Shown one piece after another: positions 51,944 through 60,931 of a stretch of DNA of 64,000 nucleotides. Every line of letters begins with the position of its first letter. Within the stretch, counting starts at the first letter, position 1. A program made the position numbers and the translations under genes. Under the pieces are notes generated by a model that saw only the letters and a program-made list of their open reading frames with translations, was not told the origin of the DNA and searched no databases. This DNA comes from UBA4744 sp963707435 (GTDB lineage Bacteria; Actinomycetota; Acidimicrobiia; Spongiisociales; UBA4744): positions 124,001-188,000 of the forward strand of contig CAVPPF010000006.1 of NCBI GenBank assembly GCA_963707435.1, in the 5' to 3' direction.

Positions 51944-54693
51944 AGCTTCTCGATTTCGGCGGAGAACCGCTGCGCGGCTGCGGCACGTCGCAGTTTGATC
52001 GTCGGGGTCAACGTTTCGGGGGGGAATCCTTCCGGCAGGACCGCCCACCGCCGGATCCGCTCGGCGCGCGAGAAGCGCCGGTTCACGTCATCGATGATGC
52101 GCTGGATGTGTTTGTTGAGGGCGGCGCTCGCCTGCGCGCCGCCCGGGTCGGTGAAATCGTGATGGCGCAACCACTCCGACCGCTCGTCCCGTCCGACGGC
52201 GAGGAGGGCAACCAGATGAGGTCGGCCTTCGCCGACGACCATGGCCTCTTCGATGATGCCGTGCGATTTGAGGCGCTTTTCGATCTCCTGGGGAGCGATG
52301 TTCTTGCCGCCCGCCGTGATGATGATGTCCTTCTTGCGATCGACGATTCGCAATCGACCATCCGCCGTGGCTTCCCCGATGTCGCCCGTATGCAGCCAGC
52401 CTTGATCGTCGAGCACAGCAGCCGTCTGTTCTGCGTCCTCGTGGTACCCCGCAAAGACGCTGGCTCCCCGGACCAGGATTTCACCGTCATCGGCGATTTT
52501 GAGTTCTAGACCGTCGATGAGGCGGCCCACGGCTCCGACCTGCAAGTCGTCCGGGGCTTGCACCGCCGATACCGCCGTGGTTTCCGTCATTCCCCAGCCT
52601 TCATGAAGGGGAAGCCCCAGAGCTTGCCAGAAATACTGCACCTGCGAGCCAAGGGCTGCCGCACCCGACACGGCGTACCAGCACCGATCCAAGCCGATCT
52701 CACGGAGGGCCCGCCTTCCGATGATCTTCCTGGTCAGATAGCGGGCAACACGCTGATGCGGCCAGATCGTCCGGCCGGTGTCACGGCGTCGCAACGCGGC
52801 CACGGCACCGTCGATCAAGAAGTGAATCAGCCGTTCCCGGCCAGCGTCGTCCTGAATGGCGGAAACCACCCGGGACCGCAACTTCTCCCACGTCCGTGGA
52901 ACCCCGATCACGATGGTCGGCCGCGCTTCTCGGAGAGCTTCGGCAAGCTCGCGGATGTCCGGGACGAAGTAGTACGTGGGCCGGACCGGATAGTCCGTAG
53001 CCAGGAGGGCCGTGGTCACCATCCGTTCGAAAACGTGGCTGAGGGGAAGGTAGGAGACCAGCGTTTCGGTGGGGTTCATGCGCATGCGCTCGACCGTCCT
53101 CTGCACCGTCCAGACGGCATTGTGGTGCGTGAGCGTGGTCCCCTTGGGGGGTCCGGTGGTCCCCGATGTGTAGATGATCGAGTAGATGTCGTCCGGGCGG
53201 ATCGCGGCGATCCGCTGGTCAAGCGTCGAGCGATCGCGCGAAACCCGCTTCGCTCCCAACGCCGCCAGCCTCTCGAGGCCGATCACCCGGCCGTCCGCTT
53301 CGTCTCCCAGATGTCCGGCGATGATGAAGGCAACGCCCGGCAGCTCGCAGTCCCGGGCCTTGTCATACTGGGCAGCGTCGCCGGCGAAGTACACCCGGCT
53401 TCCTGAATGGGCAACGACGTACTCGACCTGTTCGGCCGCAAAGGTCTGGTACAGCGGGACCGAGGTAGCCCCCGCATGCTGAATGGCATAGTCAAAGGCC
53501 ACCCAGTCGCTGGTGTTGTTGCCGCTGATGGCCACGCGGTCGCCGGGTTCCACTCCCAGTTCGATCAGTCCTGCGGCCAGTTGCTCAACGCGGGTCCGGA
53601 TCTGCCCCCACGTCACCGGGCGCCATTCGCCATCACGACGGTCAAACCAACCGGGCTTTTGCGACCACTCACGAGTCCGCTGTTGAAAGCCGGCCACGAT
53701 GGTTCCCGGCCGGGCATTGGTGGCGGCCGGCAGCGGAACCGAGTACCGGCCTGCAGGCGACGCCTGATCGCGGGTGATGGGGGCGATGGCTCGGACGGCC
53801 CGGGGAGCGGACGTGATGTCGACGGTGGTGACTTCACCGAGCGACTCCCCGTCGGCCTGCAGAAATCCCGGGGGATCGGCGGTGATGGAGATCCGGCGGA
53901 CATCGTCCCAAACCTGGACGCCCTTCACCCTTCCCAGGTCCCGGCCCAGGGCAGCATGAAGCAGGATCGAGGGAACGCGGCGGAGCGTGATTCGTTCAAT
54001 GATCAGTGCGGCCAGGTGCTCGGGATGTCGACGGGTCACGGCCAGCGGCAATCGGCCGAAGTAGGTGTAGGGGGCATGAATCTGGATCAGGACTGAGACG
54101 GCATCGGCTTTCTGCGAGCCACTGGAAACTCGAAGGTTGGGGCTCCGTCCGATGAAGTTCTTGAGCACCACCGAGGCGGAACTCCACGCGTAGTGGATGC
54201 CCCCGAAACGGTATTTGCGGTGCGGTTCGAGATCTGCGATCCGGACGGCTTCGGCATCGAGACCGACTCCGGTAGCGAAGGTTGCGTATCGAATGGTCGT
54301 TGCTGCTGCGGCCACGACCTCGACTCTGGCCAGCGGAATGTCGATGACGAGCGGGGACCTGGCGAGGAACCGGGCGGCTGCCGTGGGTTTCGAAGGCAGG
54401 CCGAGGATGCGAGCCAGGACGTTGGTTGTGCCGGCGGGGATGATTCCCAGCGCCGTAGGGCTGCCGGCGATTCCGTTCACGACGTGATGGACGACGCCGT
54501 CACCTCCCATGGCAACCACGACATCGACGCCGTCGTGGGCGGCTTTCATGGCCATCGCCTCGACTTCACCTGCGTTGGTCGGCCACGCTGCCTCCACCTC
54601 GAATGTGGTTCGGAGGATGTTGACCACCGTGCGATGGAGACCGCCGGTGAACGCCGAAGCCGCCGGGTTGGCAATCAGGAGCAGGGTCTTCAC
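51931..54693 (-). CDS. Fusion of diacylglycerol kinase-like domain and long-chain acyl-CoA synthetase
   Basis: This protein of about 920 aa combines two lipid enzymes. Residues about 1-300 are a DAGK/YegS-type lipid kinase, with GGDGVVHHVVNG near 65, PAGTTNVLAR near 88, GVGLDAEAV and the late motif FLQADGES near 280. Residues about 335-920 are an AMP-forming acyl-CoA synthetase of the FadD15/long-chain type, with YTSGTTGPPKG near 510, LPLSHVFERM, GWGMTETTA, LHTGDIGEATADGRLRIVDR and the Lys near the end (LTPTIKLRR). The first part would phosphorylate diacylglycerol or a similar lipid, the second would activate fatty acids. Start is GTG 54693 or TTG 54699; no clear ribosome-binding site. Confidence 0.88.
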   Translation of the reverse strand: MKTLLLIANPAASAFTGGLHRTVVNILRTTFEVEAAWPTNAGEVEAMAMKAAHDGVDVVVAMGGDGVVHHVVNGIAGSPTALGIIPAGTTNVLARILGLPSKPTAAARFLARSPLVIDIPLARVEVVAAAATTIRYATFATGVGLDAEAVRIADLEPHRKYRFGGIHYAWSSASVVLKNFIGRSPNLRVSSGSQKADAVSVLIQIHAPYTYFGRLPLAVTRRHPEHLAALIIERITLRRVPSILLHAALGRDLGRVKGVQVWDDVRRISITADPPGFLQADGESLGEVTTVDITSAPRAVRAIAPITRDQASPAGRYSVPLPAATNARPGTIVAGFQQRTREWSQKPGWFDRRDGEWRPVTWGQIRTRVEQLAAGLIELGVEPGDRVAISGNNTSDWVAFDYAIQHAGATSVPLYQTFAAEQVEYVVAHSGSRVYFAGDAAQYDKARDCELPGVAFIIAGHLGDEADGRVIGLERLAALGAKRVSRDRSTLDQRIAAIRPDDIYSIIYTSGTTGPPKGTTLTHHNAVWTVQRTVERMRMNPTETLVSYLPLSHVFERMVTTALLATDYPVRPTYYFVPDIRELAEALREARPTIVIGVPRTWEKLRSRVVSAIQDDAGRERLIHFLIDGAVAALRRRDTGRTIWPHQRVARYLTRKIIGRRALREIGLDRCWYAVSGAAALGSQVQYFWQALGLPLHEGWGMTETTAVSAVQAPDDLQVGAVGRLIDGLELKIADDGEILVRGASVFAGYHEDAEQTAAVLDDQGWLHTGDIGEATADGRLRIVDRKKDIIITAGGKNIAPQEIEKRLKSHGIIEEAMVVGEGRPHLVALLAVGRDERSEWLRHHDFTDPGGAQASAALNKHIQRIIDDVNRRFSRAERIRRWAVLPEGFPPETLTPTIKLRRAAAAQRFSAEIEKLYRS

Positions 54694-54793
54694 AACCAAA
54701 GGTTAGGAGAACACCGGTAGGTACGGGGGTCATGCCGGTATGCACACCGGCGGGAGTCTCAAGGAGGTCTACCCAGCGTGCCGATAGAGAAGT

Positions 54794-55783
54794 GTGACCA
54801 ATGCTCAGGGGCCGATTCTCCATGCCCGCACGTACGAAGGTGGGGGCGCGGGTGCCGTGCTCGGCGGGGCGGCAGGCGACGTGCTCGCCGCCGGCCAGGA
54901 CCGGGTCTACGGCTTCTTCACCCAGTTGAATGTACTCACCGGCTACCACCTGCTTCGCCGGGGGACGATCGATCCCGGCCGGTTGGCCGACGAGTTTGCC
55001 GGCCTGGCATACCCGGACCGCGGTCTCGACGTCTATCGGGCTGCGCCTCCCTGGTTTCGGGCCTGGCTCGAGGAGCATCGGCGCGGTTCGGCGTCGCCGA
55101 TGCCGTTTGCGAACGCCGGAGCGGCCGCCCGGATGGCTCCCATCGGCGTTTGGTTTCGCAAGGATCCGGCTGCCCTCGTGAGCGAGGCGATACGCGCAGC
55201 GATGATCACCCACAATCAGGAGGGCGCCGTCGTGGCGGCCTGCTCGATGGCGGGCACGATTGCCGGTGCGTCCTTCGGGCAATCCGGCCGTGACCTGATC
55301 TTCGGCGCAGCCGAGGTCGCAAAACGGGCAGAAGCGAGCATCGATGACGTTCCCGGGACGTTTGCTTCGCCGGCGGGTAGTCCGCCCCTCTCGCTGCTCC
55401 TTCGACACGCTGTGCAGCTGATCGGGATGCCGTCTCGGGAGATATCCGAACACGTCAGGTCGTGGACGCCCGATGCGCCGGCGGTAGCAGCCGTTGTGAC
55501 CGCCGTCGTCCTCGGGTCTCCCATTCTGGAACGTCCATCCGTTGGAGTACGCGACGCGGTCGGCGTCGACTCCGAACCAAGGGAGGTGGCGGTCATGGCC
55601 GGAGCGATCGTGGGCGCACGGGTTGGCCCACACCGGTGGCCCTGGCAGGTTGTCAACGACTTGTGGTTCGCCGAACTGGGCAGGCGGCTGGCAAATCTCG
55701 ATGGCCGATTCGAGGACCTTCCGGACCCGTACGCAGTCGAGGAAGTCTTGACCTTTGCGGGTCGGCCGGTCTCCGAGCAATAG
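54794..55783 (+). CDS. ADP-ribosylglycohydrolase-like protein lacking metal ligands
   Basis: This 329-aa protein follows the helical ADP-ribosylglycohydrolase fold: GAVLGGAAGDVLA at the start, NAGAAARMAPIGVWF in the middle, AAMITHNQEGAVVAA and AVMAGAIVGARVG late. The TDDT-type motif after the first helix reads YGFFTQL. The late DTDT motif that normally precedes AAIAGAI reads EPREVAVMAGAI, so key magnesium ligands are missing. It may be a non-catalytic or re-purposed homologue. The GTG start is preceded by AGAGAAG. It is divergent from the fusion gene. Confidence 0.75.
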   Translation: MTNAQGPILHARTYEGGGAGAVLGGAAGDVLAAGQDRVYGFFTQLNVLTGYHLLRRGTIDPGRLADEFAGLAYPDRGLDVYRAAPPWFRAWLEEHRRGSASPMPFANAGAAARMAPIGVWFRKDPAALVSEAIRAAMITHNQEGAVVAACSMAGTIAGASFGQSGRDLIFGAAEVAKRAEASIDDVPGTFASPAGSPPLSLLLRHAVQLIGMPSREISEHVRSWTPDAPAVAAVVTAVVLGSPILERPSVGVRDAVGVDSEPREVAVMAGAIVGARVGPHRWPWQVVNDLWFAELGRRLANLDGRFEDLPDPYAVEEVLTFAGRPVSEQ

Positions 55784-55806
55784 GCATTTCCCGGATCATG
55801 TCCAGA

Positions 55807-57063
55807 TCAGATGAATGATTCCAGATCGTTCGGGGCCCACTCCCTCGGATGGTCGTCGATGCCCTGGAGGATGATCCGGCCGGCCGCGAAGAAGAGGAGC
55901 AGGCTTCCGATGGCGGCGACACGGCCGAATCCCAGAACATCGGCGACCAGCGCCCACACGAGCGGCCCGATCAGCGTCGCAAAACGCCCGACGACGGCAT
56001 ACAGGCCGTAGAACTCGCCGAGATGGCGGGGCGGCGAGATTCTGGTCATGTACACGCGGTCGGTGGCAGCCGTGGCGCCCAGACCTGCACCCCCGATGGC
56101 TCCAATCATCCAGCCGAGTTGCGTGGCGCCCGTCACGCCGACCACCACGGCAAGGGCAATACCGACCATCCAGAGGTAGAGCGCTCCGTTCAGCGTCTTG
56201 CGGGGCCCGATGAGGTCGGTGAGTCTGCCCGCGACCAGCGCTCCGACGAGCGCCATGACGATCCCAATCAGTGTCAGGATGTCGGTTTCGAGGTCGCTGA
56301 AACCCATCTCGGTTCTGGCAAAGATCGCCACGAAGATGAATACCGTGTTCATCGCGTCGGTGTAGAAGAAGCGCGCAACCAGGAAACGGGTGACCCCCTC
56401 GTAGTCCCGGGTCTTCCGCCAGGCTTCGATCATTCTTCGCAGTGTTTGGGAGACCGCCGGAGGACTCCCGGCGAGGACCTTGCGCGGACGCTCCTTGATG
56501 AACAGGAAGGCCGGCAGGGCAAAGAGCAGGAAGAGGGCCGCCTGGGTGCGGAACAGAACCGCATAGCCGTACGGCTCGAGCAGGAGGAGCCCGGTACCAA
56601 CCGCGATGAACGAACCGACATACCCGACGGCCACCCCGATGCCCGAGATACGCCCTCGCGTTTCGATCGTGCTCACGTCCGGGAGCATGGCGTCGTAGGC
56701 GATGCTCCCGAGGTTGAGGCCGACCTGTCCGACCACGAATGCGACCAATGAAACAAAGACGCCGAACGAGGCGAGCACGGCGGTTGCAGCGACGGTGACC
56801 AGGGTGGCTGCCACGAGATACGGGCGCCGGCGACCGAAGTGGTCGGATCTGGCTCCCATCCATGGAGCGACGATGATCACCACGATCATGGCCAGGTCGA
56901 CGGCCACGCTGATGTGCCAGTCGCGGCCGCCTTGATTCTCGACAACCCAAACGCCGAAATACCTGCTGGTGACCCCCAGGACGAAGATGGTGTTGGCGAG
57001 GTCGTAGAGGACCCAGGAGGCAACGCTCAGCCGGGTCGGGGTCCAGGAGTGTTCGTCGCTCAC
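55807..57063 (-). CDS. MFS transporter, UMF1/Atg22-like
   Basis: This 418-aa transporter has about twelve membrane helices. It starts with the UMF1 signature ASWVLYDLANTIFVLGV and has MIVVIIVAPWMGARSDHFGRRRPYL. It also has ISGIGVAVGYVGSFIAVG and the late RVYMTRISPPRHLGEFYGLYAVVGRFATLIGP, as in the Atg22/UMF1 family of small-molecule exporters or permeases. Substrate is unknown. It converges with the ADP-ribosylglycohydrolase-like gene (24 bases between stops). Confidence 0.88.
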   Translation of the reverse strand: MSDEHSWTPTRLSVASWVLYDLANTIFVLGVTSRYFGVWVVENQGGRDWHISVAVDLAMIVVIIVAPWMGARSDHFGRRRPYLVAATLVTVAATAVLASFGVFVSLVAFVVGQVGLNLGSIAYDAMLPDVSTIETRGRISGIGVAVGYVGSFIAVGTGLLLLEPYGYAVLFRTQAALFLLFALPAFLFIKERPRKVLAGSPPAVSQTLRRMIEAWRKTRDYEGVTRFLVARFFYTDAMNTVFIFVAIFARTEMGFSDLETDILTLIGIVMALVGALVAGRLTDLIGPRKTLNGALYLWMVGIALAVVVGVTGATQLGWMIGAIGGAGLGATAATDRVYMTRISPPRHLGEFYGLYAVVGRFATLIGPLVWALVADVLGFGRVAAIGSLLLFFAAGRIILQGIDDHPREWAPNDLESFI

Positions 57064-57167
57064 AGGGGGACTGTACTAAGAGTTGCCGGTGCGCTCGCCT
57101 CGGTTCGCCGTCGGGTACCGGCCGGCGGGACCGTCGTCTGCCCTTCCGGTCGCACGCTGAACGGGAT

Positions 57168-57188
57168 ACCGGAAACCGGGAACCGGGA
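57168..57188. repeat. Three tandem 7-bp units
   Basis: ACCGGAA, ACCGGGA and ACCGGGA follow each other in the gap between the divergent MFS gene and the dehydrogenase stop. This is a short simple repeat of unknown meaning. Confidence 0.5.
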
Positions 57189-57193
57189 ACCTG

Positions 57194-58273
57194 TCAGAAC
57201 GTCACGGCAACGGAGATCAGCTCGTCGCGGCCCAGCAGCCCGGCGGTGGCCTGGATGGCCCGATCCGCTTCGGCAAGCGGGAACTCGTGCGACACCATCT
57301 GATCGAGTCGAGGGTCAACGTCCAATTGACGGGTTGCCCAGTGGTATCCGGCCGATCCGGCCCCGAACGCTCCGAGAATCTTCAGTTCCTTGATCGTGAT
57401 GATGTCGGTGAAGAGCTGGTTCACAGCTTTGGTTCCTTTGGTCGATGCCAGAACCACTTTGCCACCGGCGCGCACCAGGTCGAGTGACATGTGGAACGCT
57501 TCGGGGTCGTTGCTCGTGACATCAACCACGATGTCCGGGCGAGCGCCCAGGCTGTTGGCAACGGCACTGGCGAGATCCTCGGCGTCCGCATTGGCCACCA
57601 TGTCGGCGCCGAGTCGCTGAGCAAGTGCCAGGCGGTCGGTGTCGTGGTCCAGCCCCGTCACGCCTACCCACCCCGCCCCGGCAGACTTCGCGGCCAGCAA
57701 TGCCGACAGGCCGCGAGGCCCCGGACCCAGGATCAAGACGTTGTCTCCGGGCTCGAGATCCGGAAGCTCAACCGCCCAGGTGAATCCGGCTGCCAGAGGA
57801 TGCGCAAACGTGGCGACCGCTGCGGGAATATCGTCGCTCACCGCGTGGAGGCGGGCACCCGGATCCAGATAGACGTGCTCGGCCAGCCCGCCCCAGAGCG
57901 CCGGGTACTCCGTTGAGGGGAGCCGCCCGTAGGCGTTGACGGGACTCCGGAAGCTGCAGCTGTGAAGCCGGTTCAGGCAGCGTCGACATGCCCCGCAGCG
58001 AATCGATGACTCGACGATGACTCTGGTTCCAATCGGGAACTCAATGCTGTCGTCGGCCTTGTCAGCGATTCTCCCGACGATTTCGTGGCCGGGGATCAGC
58101 GGGTACTTGATCGTGCGACTCGTTCCCTGCCAGAGCTGGACGTCGACGCCCGTCAATCCAGATGCTTCCACGGCCAGCCAGCCGCCCGCTTTCAGATCGA
58201 CGAGAGGGAAACTGGTGGGGGTGATGCTGCGCGGTTCAACCAGCAACATGGCTTGGGCTCGCGAACCGGGCAT
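57194..58273 (-). CDS. MDR-family zinc alcohol dehydrogenase-like protein
   Basis: This 359-aa medium-chain dehydrogenase has IPGHEIVGRI with His and Glu ligands, the four-Cys structural zinc lobe CGACRRCLNRLHSC and the nucleotide motif ILGPGPRGLSALLA. The position that normally holds the catalytic zinc Cys (GICGTD) reads SGLTGVDVQLW, so the ligand is replaced by Thr. It may work without catalytic zinc or on an unusual substrate. The gene lies upstream of the MFS gene on the same strand. Confidence 0.85.
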   Translation of the reverse strand: MPGSRAQAMLLVEPRSITPTSFPLVDLKAGGWLAVEASGLTGVDVQLWQGTSRTIKYPLIPGHEIVGRIADKADDSIEFPIGTRVIVESSIRCGACRRCLNRLHSCSFRSPVNAYGRLPSTEYPALWGGLAEHVYLDPGARLHAVSDDIPAAVATFAHPLAAGFTWAVELPDLEPGDNVLILGPGPRGLSALLAAKSAGAGWVGVTGLDHDTDRLALAQRLGADMVANADAEDLASAVANSLGARPDIVVDVTSNDPEAFHMSLDLVRAGGKVVLASTKGTKAVNQLFTDIITIKELKILGAFGAGSAGYHWATRQLDVDPRLDQMVSHEFPLAEADRAIQATAGLLGRDELISVAVTF

Positions 58274-58316
58274 GTATCCCTCCTGCCCGGGATGTTATAC
58301 CTGCCGGCAGATGCCT

Positions 58317-59513
58317 CTAACCGGCAGCCAGGAAACCTGCCAGACGCGACATCCCCTCCAGCAGGTCGTCGTCACCGAGTGCATAGGAGAACCGGCCGTA
58401 CCCCGGCGCCCCGAACGCTTCGCCGGGCACGAAAGCGACGCGCGCCTCGGACAGGACCAGGGCGGCAAGCTCCATCGTGGTCGTCGGTGTGCCTCCGGGC
58501 AGGCGACGATCGAGAACCCCCGCAAACGAAGGGAAGGCATAGAAGGCGCCCTGCGGTTCGACGAGGGAGACGCCGGGGATTGCCTGCAGCTGCTCGGTCA
58601 TCGTGCGTCGCCGCCGATCAAAGGCCGCTCGCATGTCGAGCGCGGCGTCCAGACTCCCGGAGATCGCGGCCAGAGCTGCTGCCTGGGCGACGTTGCAGAC
58701 ATTCGAGGTGGCGTGGGATTGGAGGTTGGCGGCGGCCTTGATGACGTCGTTCGGAGCGATCATCCAACCAACCCGCCAGCCGGTCATCGCGTAGGTCTTT
58801 GCAACGCCGTTGACCACGACGCACCGGTCGGCGATCTCCGGCACGACCGCCGGTATCGAGGTGAACTCGTTGTCCCCGTAGATCAGATGCTCGTAGATCT
58901 CGTCTGTGATGACCCAGATGTCGTTCGCCGCAGCCCAGCGACCTATGGCTGCAACCTCGTCCGGAGGATAAACGGCCCCGGTCGGGTTGGACGGCGACAC
59001 GAACATGAGCGCCTTGGTTCTCGCAGTCTTTGCGGCATCCAGTTGGTCGATGGTCGCCCGGAACCCGGTCGTTTCGTCGGTGGAGATGATGACCGGCACC
59101 CCGCCGGCCAGACCAATAGCTTCCGGGTACGTGACCCAGTACGGAGCAGGCAGGAGCACCTCATCACCCGGGTCGAGCAGCGTGGCCATCGTGTTGTACA
59201 CCGCGTGCTTGCCACCGTTGGTGATGAGGACTTGCGACGGTTCTACTTCGTACCCCGAGTCGCGAGCCGTCTTGGCCGCCACGGCCTCCCGCAGCTCCGG
59301 CAATCCGGCCCCGGGGCTGTACTTGTGGTTCTTCGGCACGCTGCAGGCGGCCTCGGCCGCGGCGACGATGTGCGGCGGGGTCGGGAAGTCGGGCTCGCCG
59401 GCCCCGAAGCCGATGACGTCGATGCCTTCAGCGCGCATAGCCTTCGCCTGGGAAGTGATGGCGAGGGTCGCAGATTCGGCGATCGAGCCGATCCTTCGTG
59501 AGATCCTGGTCAT
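58317..59513 (-). CDS. aspC: Class I aminotransferase, aspartate/aromatic type
   Basis: This 398-aa fold-type I PLP enzyme has FGAGEPDFPTPPHIV and KYSPGAGLPELREAVA near the N-terminus, VSPSNPTGAVYPPDEV and DEIYEHLIYGD. The PLP Lys is in VNGVAKTYAMTGWRVGW, and the substrate-binding Arg is in GRFSYALGDD. The sequence fits the AspC/bacterial aspartate aminotransferase group. The ATG at 59513 follows AAGGAACTCAC; the frame runs 16 codons further upstream without family sequence. It is divergent from serC by about 60 bases. Confidence 0.9.
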   Translation of the reverse strand: MTRISRRIGSIAESATLAITSQAKAMRAEGIDVIGFGAGEPDFPTPPHIVAAAEAACSVPKNHKYSPGAGLPELREAVAAKTARDSGYEVEPSQVLITNGGKHAVYNTMATLLDPGDEVLLPAPYWVTYPEAIGLAGGVPVIISTDETTGFRATIDQLDAAKTARTKALMFVSPSNPTGAVYPPDEVAAIGRWAAANDIWVITDEIYEHLIYGDNEFTSIPAVVPEIADRCVVVNGVAKTYAMTGWRVGWMIAPNDVIKAAANLQSHATSNVCNVAQAAALAAISGSLDAALDMRAAFDRRRRTMTEQLQAIPGVSLVEPQGAFYAFPSFAGVLDRRLPGGTPTTTMELAALVLSEARVAFVPGEAFGAPGYGRFSYALGDDDLLEGMSRLAGFLAAG

Positions 59514-59575
59514 GTGAGTTCCTTGGGTCGAGCTTCTTGGTACCGTGTCCGGCGACAGCACGATAGCGAGCGAAC

Positions 59576-60697
59576 ATGAGCAGTCCTACCCCCGGCATTG
59601 AGATTCCCGCCGGCCATCTTCCCAACGACGGCCGGTTCGGGTCCGGACCGGCGAAGGTGAGAGAAGAGGCAGTGGCCGCTCTGGCGGATCAGGCGGCCCG
59701 CTTCCTGGGTACCAGCCACCGGCGTCCGGCCGTCAAGGATGTCGTGCGCAGTGTCCAGGCGGGCGTGACAGATCTCTTCGGGCTCCCGGCCGGGTACGAG
59801 GTTCTGCTCGGAAATGGTGGCGCCACGGCCTTCTGGGATGCGGCCGCGTTTGGTCTGGTCGAACGGAAGAGCCAGCATCTCTCGTTCGGGGTCTTCTCGG
59901 CGAAGTTCGCAGCGGTGGTTTCCGCCGCTCCGTATCTCGACCCACCGCAGATCATCGTTTCCGACTACGGGACGCATCCACTTCCGGTAGCGGCAGCGGA
60001 TGTCGACACGTATGCACTGACGCACAATGAAACGACCACCGGGGTTCGCATGGAGATCCGCCGGCCGGACCCGGCCGGGCTCGTGGTGGTCGATGCCACT
60101 TCGGCGGCCGGGGCCCTCCGGGTTGATCCGGACGAATTCGATGTCTACTACTTCAGCCCGCAGAAAGCGCTTGGATCCGACGGCGGATTGTGGGTGGCGG
60201 CCTGCTCCGGTGCCGCGGTCGATCGTATGGAGAAGATCGCGGCGACCAACCGGTACATCCCGCCATTCCTGAGCCTGCAGGTTGCCCTGGAGAACTCACG
60301 TCAAGCTCAGACCTACAACACGCCTGCGCTTGCGACTTTGTTCCTGCTTGCGCACCAGATCGAGTGGCTCCTGGCGATGGGGGGTCTGGAGTGGGCTGCG
60401 TCCCGGAGCGACCGCAATGCCGGGATCCTGTACACGTGGGCCGAGCGCTCCGAGTTCGCCCACCCCTATGTCGGCAACGCCTCCGAGCGGTCACCGGTGA
60501 CGGCCACGATCGATTTCGACGACTCGGTCCCGGCGGTGGAGGTTGCGTCCGTACTGCGCGCCAACGGAATCGTCGATACGGAGTCCTATCGCAAGCTGGG
60601 TCGCAACCAGCTCCGCATAGGCCTGTGGCCGGCCATCGAGCCTGCCGACGTGGAAGCCCTCACCCGGTCGATCGACTACGTCGTCGAGCGGCTCTAG
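59576..60697 (+). CDS. serC: Phosphoserine aminotransferase
   Basis: This 373-aa enzyme converts 3-phosphohydroxypyruvate to phosphoserine with glutamate, the step after SerA. It is of the mycobacterial SerC type: FGSGPAKVREEAV and LGTSHRRPAVKDVV near the start, LLGNGGATAFWDAAAFGL, DATSAAGALRVD and the PLP Lys in SPQKALGSDGGLWVA. The end reads RNQLRIGLWPAIEPADVEAL. Length is normal. SerA lies about 52 kb upstream, so the pathway is not one operon. Confidence 0.95.
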   Translation: MSSPTPGIEIPAGHLPNDGRFGSGPAKVREEAVAALADQAARFLGTSHRRPAVKDVVRSVQAGVTDLFGLPAGYEVLLGNGGATAFWDAAAFGLVERKSQHLSFGVFSAKFAAVVSAAPYLDPPQIIVSDYGTHPLPVAAADVDTYALTHNETTTGVRMEIRRPDPAGLVVVDATSAAGALRVDPDEFDVYYFSPQKALGSDGGLWVAACSGAAVDRMEKIAATNRYIPPFLSLQVALENSRQAQTYNTPALATLFLLAHQIEWLLAMGGLEWAASRSDRNAGILYTWAERSEFAHPYVGNASERSPVTATIDFDDSVPAVEVASVLRANGIVDTESYRKLGRNQLRIGLWPAIEPADVEALTRSIDYVVERL

Positions 60698-60931
60698 GAA
60701 CAGGTGCGGGGCGCTGAGGAACCGCAAACGCAACGAGCGCCGAAGTGCCTGATAGGTCTGTATGGGTGCAGCGGGGTTGTCCCTGTAGCGTTGCTGGAGT
60801 CCCGGCGGGTGTGGCTCTCGATGTGCCTGCCACCCTGCTTGGGTTGGCTTTCGAACGAGCTGCCGTGCTCGGTCTGCTTGGTTTGGTAGTGCGCTCGTTC
60901 TCGCTCCTGAAATCGTGTTCTGGGTGGCGGT

